A stretch of 49,970 nt of DNA, from the NCBI GenBank assembly GCA_009377745.1, contig WHTK01000025.1, positions 1 through 49,970 on the forward strand. The letters are read 5' to 3'. The DNA comes from Dehalococcoidia bacterium (GTDB lineage: Bacteria; Chloroflexota; Dehalococcoidia; DSTF01; WHTK01). The first letter of the stretch is position 1. Each line of letters starts with the position of its first letter. The notes under the pieces were generated by a model. That model was not told the origin of the DNA, searched no databases, and saw only the letters and a program-made list of their open reading frames with translations. The translations under genes and the position numbers were made by a program. This document shows positions 7,402 through 13,644 of the stretch, in pieces.

Positions 7402-8205
7402 ATGACTTCCTCAAGCAACCCCAGGGGCTGGGCCTTGATCCTCGGCGCTTCCAGCGGCTTCGGCGGCGCCACCGCCGTCGAGCTGGCCCGCAACGGCTTC
7501 GATATTTTTGGCGTCCACCTCGACCTGCGCTCGACCGTCGTCCACGCCCAGGAAGTCATCAAGGCCATCGAGGCTGAGGGGCAGCAGGCCGTCTTCTTCA
7601 ATATCAACGCCGCCGACGCCGCCAAGCGCGCCGAGGCGATGCAGACCGTTGTCGAGAAGTGCGGCGAGACCGAGTCATTCGTCCGCGTGCTCATGCACTC
7701 GCTGGCCTTCGGCGCCCTGCAGCCCGTCATAGCAGAGGACGCCAAGGGCGCGCTGAGCCAGCGCCAGCTGGAGATGACGCTGGACGTGATGGGCAACAGC
7801 CTGATCTACTGGGCCCAGGACCTGGCCTCCCACGGCCTGCTGCGTCGCGGCAGCCGCATCTTCGCCATGACCAGCTCCGGCGCCTCCCGCGTCATCCGCA
7901 GCTACGGCGCCGTCTCCGCCGCGAAGGCCGCGCTCGAAGCGCACATCCGCCAGCTGGCCTACGAGCTTGCGCCTCTCGGCGTTACGGCCAACGCGATCCG
8001 GGCTGGCGTCACCGACACGCCGGCACTGCGCCGCATCCCGGAGGGCATCAACCTGCTCGAGCGGGTAAAGACGAGCCATCCAGCAGGCCGCGCCACCACG
8101 CCGGAGGACGTCGCCAAGGCGATCGCCGTCTTCGCCGATGAGCGCCTCGACTGGATGACCGGCAACGTCATCGGCGTCGACGGCGGCGAAGAGATCACGG
8201 TCTAG
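7402..8205 (+). CDS. Enoyl-ACP reductase-like SDR (FabI/FabL type)
   Basis: A 267-residue short-chain dehydrogenase. The nucleotide-binding loop GASSGFGG is at 15-22 and the active site Tyr168-x6-Lys175 (SYGAVSAAKAAL) has the six-residue spacing typical of enoyl-ACP reductases rather than the three-residue spacing of ordinary SDRs. The C-terminus LDWMTGNVIGVDGGEEITV is standard for the fold. It probably reduces enoyl-ACP with NAD(P)H in fatty-acid synthesis or a related lipid pathway. The ATG follows GGGAGAGG at some distance. A truncated copy of its last 26 codons occurs at 8992-9072. Confidence 0.8.
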   Translation: MTSSSNPRGWALILGASSGFGGATAVELARNGFDIFGVHLDLRSTVVHAQEVIKAIEAEGQQAVFFNINAADAAKRAEAMQTVVEKCGETESFVRVLMHSLAFGALQPVIAEDAKGALSQRQLEMTLDVMGNSLIYWAQDLASHGLLRRGSRIFAMTSSGASRVIRSYGAVSAAKAALEAHIRQLAYELAPLGVTANAIRAGVTDTPALRRIPEGINLLERVKTSHPAGRATTPEDVAKAIAVFADERLDWMTGNVIGVDGGEEITV

Positions 8206-8218
8206 GAGAGGGTCTGGG

Positions 8219-8977
8219 TTGAACGATCAGGCTGTTTCCGCCAGCGAGCGAGTTCCCGTCATCTTTCTCCCCGGAATCATCATGCCGGCGGCGCTCCGTT
8301 ACGCCCCGCTTCTGCGAGAGCTGGACGGCATCCAGCCAGTCGTCAAGGACCTCGAGGTCTACTCCCAGGATGCGCCGCCTCCGGACTACTCCATCGACCA
8401 CGAGGTCGAGGGCGTTTCGCGGGCCGCTGATGCTGCCGGCCTCGATCGCTTTCATATCTATGGCCACTCAGCCGGTGGCGCCATCGCGCTGGCCTACGTG
8501 GCACGGCACCCCGAGCGTGTGCTGAGCCTCGCAATCGACGAACCAGCGACCGACTTCAGCGACGCCGACAAAGCGATACTGAAGGCCGACCTCGACAGGA
8601 TTGCCGCCATGCCGGCCCCAGATCCGATGCGCGCTTTCATGCAGATGCAACTCGCTCCCGGCGTGGATCTGCCCGCCCCGCCTCCAGGGCCTGCGCCGGG
8701 GTGGATGGCGCTGCGCCCTGCCGGCATCGCGGCCTTCACCGCCGCCCTGATGCGCCACACCCTGGCGCCAGGAACCTTGAGCGAGTTCCTAGGGCCGGTC
8801 TACTAGAGCCACGGTAGCCTCAGCCATCCTCACTGGCAGAGCATGCGAGATAGGCTCGAAGCCAGCTTTCCTAACTTCCGGTCGGAGCTTTACGAAGGCA
8901 TCCATCACATGAACACCTCCCACCAGGCTCAGCCAGCGCGGGTCGCGGCGGCCCTGCGGTCCTTGTGGGGCCAATAG
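8219..8977 (+). pseudogene. Alpha/beta hydrolase interrupted by one in-frame amber codon
   Basis: Reading from the TTG at 8219 gives a hydrolase with oxyanion-region FLPGI (16-20) and nucleophile Ser84 in GHSAGG. A TAG at 8804-8806 stops it after 195 codons, but the same frame continues without shift to TAG 8975-8977 and encodes the expected C-terminus (LSHPHW..., FPNF, YEGIHHMNTSHQ), including the catalytic His. The residue at the stop should be Tyr or similar (TAC to TAG is one base). Without readthrough the product lacks its catalytic His. It starts 13 bases after the reductase stop. A recent nonsense mutation, a sequencing error, or amber readthrough are all possible. Confidence 0.8.
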
Positions 8978-8991
8978 TGCCGCGGACTCGC

Positions 8992-9072
8992 GCCGTCTTC
9001 GTCGACCCGCGTCTCGACTGGATGACCGGCCACGTCATCGGCATCGACGGCGGCGAAGAGATCACGGTCTAG
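8992..9072 (+). pseudogene. Duplicated 3' tail of the enoyl-ACP reductase-like gene
   Basis: These 27 codons translate as AVFVDPRLDWMTG, then HVIGIDGGEEITV and stop. They match the last 26 residues of the reductase at 7402-8205 except for four conservative or neutral changes (A/V, E/P, N/H, V/I), and the DNA is nearly identical through the stop codon. No matching 5' part is present, so it is a remnant of a second copy, now separated from the first by the hydrolase gene. Confidence 0.85.
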
Positions 9073-9087
9073 GCAGGTAGCGAAGTA

Positions 9088-9826
9088 ATGACAGAACCGC
9101 CGATCACCAATCACCTGGGACAGCCTATCGGCAGCCCGCTTCCCGAGCATTGGGCTCCACCAGCTTGGCCAGAGCGCGAACCCGTCCAGGGCCAGTTCTG
9201 CCGTCTAGAGCCGCTTGAGCCATCTCTTCACGCGGAACAGCTTTTTGACGCCTACGCACAGAGCAGCGACGAACGAAGCTGGACTTACTTACCATATGGT
9301 CCATTCATCTGGTCCATTCATCGATCTTGATGCGTTTCGCAGCTGGCTGGAGAGCGATTGTTTGGGTATGGACCCGTTATTCTTCGTCATCTTTGACCTC
9401 CAAGCTGGTAAAGCCGTTGGGATGGCGAGCTACTGTCGCATCATGCCCGCCGCTGGCTCTATCGAGGTCGGACACATTCACTACTCTGCTCTTTTAAAGC
9501 GCAGCGCGATGGCCACGGAAGCCATGTTCTTGATGATGCAGCACTCCTTTGAGCTCGGTTACCGCCGTTATGAATGGAAGTGCGACGCACTTAATGAGCC
9601 ATCGAAGGCGGCAGCGCAACGTCTCGGCTTCTCTTACGAGGGCACGTTCCGTCAAGCGACGGTCTACAAGGGCCGGAGCCGGGACACAGCCTGGTTCTCA
9701 ATTATCGATTCTGACTGGCCAGCGCTGCGAACCGCTTACGAACAGTGGCTCAATCCCTCCAATTTCGACAGCCAAGGCAGTCAACGTATTCGCCTTTCCG
9801 ACCTTACTCGTCCACTCACCTCTTAG
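9088..9826 (+). pseudogene. GNAT-family acetyltransferase broken by a 13-bp tandem duplication
   Basis: The first frame from ATG 9088 encodes RimJ/RimL-like sequence (LGQPIGSPLPEHWAP, WTYLPYGPF) and runs out at 9330. The second frame resumes at IDLDAFRSWLES and continues through GMASYCRIMPAAGSIEVGHI, WKCDALNEPSKAAAQRLGF and YEGTFRQATVYKGRSRD to the stop at 9826. The join is at 9298-9323, where GGTCCATTCATC occurs twice in tandem; removing one 13-base unit restores PYGPFIDLDAF and one frame of about 240 residues. Intact relatives acetylate small molecules or protein N-termini using acetyl-CoA. Confidence 0.85.
9298..9323 (+). repeat. 13-bp tandem duplication causing the GNAT frameshift
   Basis: Two adjacent copies, 9298-9310 (GGTCCATTCATCT) and 9311-9323 (GGTCCATTCATCG), differ only in the last base. 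Thirteen is not a multiple of three, so the extra copy shifts the frame. Confidence 0.9.
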
Positions 9827-9875
9827 TGGTCTACTATTTCTAACGTTCGGTGATGCTTACTAACTTGACCCTGAC

Positions 9876-9887
9876 GTGACGCGTCAC
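9876..9887. promoter_or_regulatory. 12-bp perfect palindrome GTGACGCGTCAC
   Basis: The palindrome lies about 30 bases upstream of the XRE-regulator fragment and just after a TTGACC (9865-9870) that could serve as a -35 box. Such a site is where a helix-turn-helix repressor would bind its own promoter; here the gene itself is truncated. Confidence 0.35.
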
Positions 9888-9916
9888 CTCCGATAGGCTG
9901 CTCAGAAAGCTTACTC

Positions 9917-10059
9917 TTGACCAAGACGCGGCTCTTCGACATCCTCGATGCGCGCGGCCAGAAGCAACGCTGGCTTCTGGCTGAGATGGCGCGTCGCGGC
10001 TATGAGCTGTCGGATAACTACCTCCCTCAGATCAAGTCCGGCGAATCTCTGGACCTCCG
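9917..10059 (+). pseudogene. Truncated XRE-type helix-turn-helix regulator
   Basis: From a TTG start the frame reads TRLFDILDARGQKQRWLLAEMARRGYELSDNYLPQIKSGE split over two helices, the pattern of phage-type Cro/XRE DNA-binding domains (QRWLLAEM as helix 2, SDNYLPQI as the recognition helix). After about 45 residues the sequence loses similarity and runs into the antisense of the SHOCT gene. The missing remainder suggests a deletion at the junction near 10055. Confidence 0.5.
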
Positions 10060-10413
10060 TCAGCCTGTAAAGAGCCTCGCTTTTGCAGCGTCAAACTCCT
10101 CGTCTGTCAGCAGGCCTTGTGTCTTGAGCTGTGCCAGTTGGGTCAGCTGCGACATCATGTCGCTGGCAGCAGGCGCCGGCGGGGGCATCGCAGAGCCGGC
10201 TGCCTGCTGGGCTTCCTGGGCCTGCATCGCTTCCATTTGTTGCTGAATCTCGTCGACCTTCTGCTGCGACTCGAAGGCCGCCTGCTCCTGCGCTGATGCC
10301 TCCGCCTTCCGCTGCTGTCGCCCTACAACGGCCCCTGACGCCGCTGTTGCCGTACCGGCCACCACCGCCGTACGCGCCATTGTCCCCATCAAGCTCCGTC
10401 TGCCTCGCCGCAT
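10060..10413 (-). CDS. SHOCT-domain protein
   Basis: A 117-residue protein. An Arg-rich start and a small hydrophobic stretch (TAVVAGTATAASGAVVG) are followed by a Gln/Glu/Ala-rich coiled segment (33-70), a Pro/Ala linker and a C-terminal SHOCT motif (LTQLAQLKTQGLLTDEEFDAAKARLF). SHOCT motifs are short helical pairs thought to mediate oligomerisation. It lies 30 bases downstream of the DUF6325 gene on the same strand; the two families commonly occur together. Confidence 0.78.
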   Translation of the reverse strand: MRRGRRSLMGTMARTAVVAGTATAASGAVVGRQQRKAEASAQEQAAFESQQKVDEIQQQMEAMQAQEAQQAAGSAMPPPAPAASDMMSQLTQLAQLKTQGLLTDEEFDAAKARLFTG

Positions 10414-10443
10414 AATCGCTGCCGCCCCTTTCGTGCTTCGGTC

Positions 10444-10863
10444 TTAGGCCGTGGACGTCTCCATGAGCTCGTCGATCACGGCGCGCGGGATACGCGCATT
10501 GAGAACGACCTCGCCTCTAGCCTTGCGCAGGGTGCTGGCAAAGTGCGTTGCCCAGCTGTTCTCGAACAGCATCATGGCCGCCGAGGAGTCCGGCTCCAGC
10601 ATCGAGCCGAACTCCTCCACGTCTGCCTCGGTCAGTAGATCAGTAAGCCCCGCGATCACCGGCTCGAAGTTCGGATCGCCGGTCACCAGGTCCTTGATCT
10701 CGACCATCTCTGTTTGTCGAGAGGCATCCTTCCTGATGAAGAGAATGTCCAGCACGCGGATCGTGTCAGACTTCACCAGGTCGGTGAGGGCGGGCACTAT
10801 CTCGCCTGTGAATTGATTGCCCGGGAACCTAACCACGAGCAGCTCGACCGGGCCTATGGCCAT
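10444..10863 (-). CDS. DUF6325-type protein
   Basis: A 139-residue soluble protein beginning MAIGPVELLVVRFPGNQFTG and continuing IVPALTDLVKSDTIRVLDILFIRKD, which is the pattern I associate with DUF6325/DUF1269-like proteins found with SHOCT genes. The C-terminal half (NSWATHFASTLRKARGEVVLNARIP) fits too. No catalytic residues are evident. It is the promoter-proximal gene of a two-gene unit with the SHOCT protein; the role is unknown, possibly stress related by genomic association. Confidence 0.7.
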   Translation of the reverse strand: MAIGPVELLVVRFPGNQFTGEIVPALTDLVKSDTIRVLDILFIRKDASRQTEMVEIKDLVTGDPNFEPVIAGLTDLLTEADVEEFGSMLEPDSSAAMMLFENSWATHFASTLRKARGEVVLNARIPRAVIDELMETSTA

Positions 10864-11329
10864 TTGCGCCTCCCATCACAGCAGACTCCGCATCGAATTC
10901 GAAGCCGCCTTTCGTATTGGACCGGCCGCTGCCACGCTGGCTAAGCCTGCTCAGCGCAAACCCAGCGGCATGCCTCACCAAAATTAGAGCGCCTTATTCG
11001 TCTGCTGGTTAGACCGAAGACTAACCATTTGGCCCTTATCGCCGGACGCCGCCGATTTCATCTCAAATTAGTGTTGAACTATGACTCAGTTGTTTGTCCG
11101 TTTCGCGAAGCGAAGGCCCAAACATCGGACTCGCTTAATCGAACTTAGTTAGGTAAATATGTGGCTAGAAACACGCACACGATTACCGATCCGGCGAGCC
11201 ACTGGATATAAGCACCCATACCGTGAACAAGTACCTGAGATCTGCCTCGCAAGATGCACGCTGAGTAAGGTCGGCATCCGGGCGTTGCGGCAGGCACCTG
11301 GGCCAATATTCGCCATGCGCTATCGTCTT
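10864..11329. other. Non-coding stretch without recognised genes
   Basis: About 470 bases, more AT-rich than the surroundings. It contains two small inverted repeats (GTTAG...CTAAC around 11008-11025 and TTCGCGAAGCGAA around 11102-11114) but no supportable gene or RNA. It presumably holds the divergent promoters of the DUF6325 unit and the membrane protein gene. Confidence 0.5.
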
Positions 11330-11374
11330 GGGCTCCTCTAGCATTGGTAAGCGGCATTTCTGCCTGAGGAGCCC
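11330..11374 (+). promoter_or_regulatory. Inverted repeat that would sequester the ribosome-binding site
   Basis: GGGCTCCTC (11330-11338) is perfectly complementary to GAGGAGCCC (11366-11374), which contains the GAGGAG ribosome-binding site and touches the ATG at 11375. If both arms are transcribed, the site is closed in a nine-pair stem with a 27-base loop, implying translational control. Confidence 0.5.
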
Positions 11375-12421
11375 ATGCAGAGCGAGAGCGTAGTCCCAGG
11401 TCAGGCGGCGCGCGAGCGAGGCAGCGCCGGGCGCATCGCGCGGTCGATAGCGAGTCCCGCCTTCATCGTGGTGGGCGCCCTCCTGCTGTTTCTCGCGAAT
11501 CTCCTCCTCTGGGCCGATACCACCGTCCTCGATAGCGGCGAGTTTACTCGCACCGTTGGCGGCGTCCTCGACGAGCCCGCCGTCGAGCAACGGCTGGCCG
11601 GCGTGCTCGCCGCCCGCGCCACCGAGTCCGGCGCCGTCCAGCAGCAGGTCGGCCAGCGCCTGCCGGAAAACCTCGCCTTCCTTTCGCCGATCCTCAATAG
11701 CCAGGTGGAGGCCCTGCTGGCTGAAACAGCGCGGCGCTTGCTCGCCGCTGACCTGACGGGCGACCTGCGCGACCGGACGATCGCCGGTCTCCACACCCGT
11801 CTCGTCGCCATCCTCGAAGACGACGCCGCCCCGGCCGCGCAGGTCCAGGGCAACGATCTCGTCCTCGATCTGCGTGAGGTCCTGCTGCGGCTCTTCGACC
11901 GGCTTGGCGTGACACCGCCGCAGCGACTCGCCGAGCCAACCAGCGACATCGGCCAGGTCGTGATCCTCGAAGACACGGCCGCCCTGCGCCAGGCGTCGTT
12001 CCTGGTCAAGAACGTCCAGGAGATCCTGCTCGGTCTGCTCTTCGGCTCCGTCGCCGCGTTTTCGCTGGGCGTGGCAACGGCTTCGCGCCGGGCCAACAGC
12101 GGCGCGATCTGTGGTTACGCCATCCTTGCCGTGGGCGTAATCACGCTACTGATCATTCGCGTGGCAAACTTGGGGCTCGATTCATATGCGGGCGACCGGG
12201 TCGTCGCCCGCTCCTTCGTCAATGCCGTCGTGGGAAACCTGGAGTGGCAGTCACTGGGGCTGATCCTGCTGGGTGTCTGCCTGGTCGCGATGTGTGACAG
12301 CCGCATCCGGCTCGGCCTCCAAACCTTCGAGCGGCGTGTCCGCGCCCGGCTGGAGGGCGTTGGTAGCGCAACCCTGCTCGTCATCGCCGCCGGGATGGGC
12401 CTCGTCCTGCTTCTCGTCTAA
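11375..12421 (+). CDS. Integral membrane protein with large extracytoplasmic domain
   Basis: A 348-residue protein. A first membrane segment (about 26-46) is followed by some 170 soluble residues with an LDSGEFTRTVGGVLDEPAV motif, then four further hydrophobic segments at roughly 218-238, 245-265, 292-310 and 330-348. The layout resembles actinobacterial 'integral membrane protein' families that carry a helical domain outside the cell after the first segment. No catalytic motif is seen and no operon partner exists. The start has a clear GAGGAG site six bases upstream. Confidence 0.75.
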   Translation: MQSESVVPGQAARERGSAGRIARSIASPAFIVVGALLLFLANLLLWADTTVLDSGEFTRTVGGVLDEPAVEQRLAGVLAARATESGAVQQQVGQRLPENLAFLSPILNSQVEALLAETARRLLAADLTGDLRDRTIAGLHTRLVAILEDDAAPAAQVQGNDLVLDLREVLLRLFDRLGVTPPQRLAEPTSDIGQVVILEDTAALRQASFLVKNVQEILLGLLFGSVAAFSLGVATASRRANSGAICGYAILAVGVITLLIIRVANLGLDSYAGDRVVARSFVNAVVGNLEWQSLGLILLGVCLVAMCDSRIRLGLQTFERRVRARLEGVGSATLLVIAAGMGLVLLLV

Positions 12422-12477
12422 AGTAGTATCGGGCGCGCCCTTCCAGCGACGCTCCCAGCTCGCTTCGAGTTAAGCCA

Positions 12478-12672
12478 ATGATCCAGACGACCGAGCAATA
12501 CTCGCTTCAGCTCATCGGACGCATTCGGCCGACGCTTCGAGCCTGGACCAGGCGCCGCGGCAGGGTTCGGAGGGAGCGCCGGACGCCTGGCTCGAAGTGA
12601 GTCCGTCCTTCGCGCCAGGACTGTCCGGGATCACTGCGGGCGACGAGGTCATCGTCGTAACCTGGCGCGCCG
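12478..12672 (+). pseudogene. TrmO/TsaA-like tRNA methyltransferase remnant
   Basis: From ATG 12478 the frame reads YSLQLIGRIRPTL, then a one-base deletion near 12540 shifts the frame to SSLDQAPRQGSEGAPDAWLE and VSPSFAPGLSGITAGDEV, ending VIVVTW near 12672. This is the N-terminal half of the TsaA/TrmO fold (IG.IRS, APRQG, GL.GI.GDE). The C-terminal half is missing and the following bases do not encode it. Intact TrmO N6-methylates a modified adenosine at tRNA position 37. The remnant converges on the nurA gene. Confidence 0.7.
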
Positions 12673-12720
12673 AAGGATCTGGATCCGCCGGCCCGCCGGC
12701 CGGGAAACAGCTGCCGCCGT

Positions 12721-13644
12721 CTACGAGGCCCGGCTGATGCGCTGGAGATTGCGCAGAAGCAGCCCCTGGTCGCCCAGGCGGCGGCGCATATCCCGCTCCA
12801 GGCCGCCTATGGGGTAGAGGTTCTGCGGCGCACGCGGCTCCTTATGAGGCTCGCTCGCGAAGCGTGGCAACGTGGCAGCCACGAAGTCGGCAAACTGCGA
12901 GACCTCCGCGGGCTTCAGCGAGGTGCTCGCTTCGCAGCGGATAACCCCGGCCCAGGGGTGTCCTTCGCCGCCCGGCAGTTTGAGGTACCAGGAGTAGCGG
13001 CTCCACGGCGTTTCCAATAGAAACACCGGTGTGCGCTCACCCGGCTTGAGCCTCCCGACGATCGCGGCCTGCTCCGGCTCCAGATACTGCGCCTGATGAG
13101 TCTTCAGGTAGCCGACCGCGCCGGCAATCGTCTCCCGCTGCCGGACGTGCCCGTCCACGACCAGGAGGTCCGCTGCTGTCGCGTTATGCGCAACGGCCAC
13201 TTCCAGGTCCTCGCGCTGTCTGCGCACAATCGTGTCGAGGGCCGCCGGCGATGTGTCGACGGCAGGCACGCCGTAGTAGATGACGCCGTTGCCGCAGTCG
13301 ATCTCCCCGAGGGTCGCCGGCCCGATGGCGACCCGCCTCACCTTCACCAGCTCGACCGTCGCGCTCGTGTTGCAGAGCACCGTCCCGGCCGCCAGCGATA
13401 CGCAGACGCCCATCCGGCTGGGACCCTCGTCGTCGTTCATCCACAGCCGTGCGTCCATCTGCTGGACGCCATCGACAAAGACAACGGTCCGCGCTGGCGT
13501 CGCTTCAGGGCGAATCGGCTGCCAGTTGGCGGCGGCCACCTCTACGGATACGTCCGCCTGGCCGCGAGCGTCGTTCTCGCCTGCTTCCGCGAGCTCTAGT
13601 GGCGAGCCGTAATCGGGCGCCCAGGACTCGACGGCGAAGCGCAT
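12721..13644 (-). CDS. nurA: NurA-type nuclease
   Basis: A 307-residue protein with NurA-domain features: the first metal-binding Asp58 in VVFVDGVQQMDAR, acidic residues in RRQREDLEVA (146-148), the second Asp164 in LLVVDGHVRQR, and the later ETPWSRYSWYLKLPG region. NurA is a 5'-3' nuclease that works with the HerA translocase and Mre11-Rad50 to resect DNA ends, best known in archaea. It is the last gene of the operon; its start overlaps the sbcC stop by one base. The position next to HerA, Mre11 and Rad50 homologues supports the call strongly. Confidence 0.85.
   Translation of the reverse strand: MRFAVESWAPDYGSPLELAEAGENDARGQADVSVEVAAANWQPIRPEATPARTVVFVDGVQQMDARLWMNDDEGPSRMGVCVSLAAGTVLCNTSATVELVKVRRVAIGPATLGEIDCGNGVIYYGVPAVDTSPAALDTIVRRQREDLEVAVAHNATAADLLVVDGHVRQRETIAGAVGYLKTHQAQYLEPEQAAIVGRLKPGERTPVFLLETPWSRYSWYLKLPGGEGHPWAGVIRCEASTSLKPAEVSQFADFVAATLPRFASEPHKEPRAPQNLYPIGGLERDMRRRLGDQGLLLRNLQRISRAS

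Noticed and set aside
11145..11357. 70-codon minus-strand frame ending in a hydrophobic stretch
   Set aside because: No ribosome-binding site, no recognisable family, and it overlaps the leader of the next gene; not strong enough to call.
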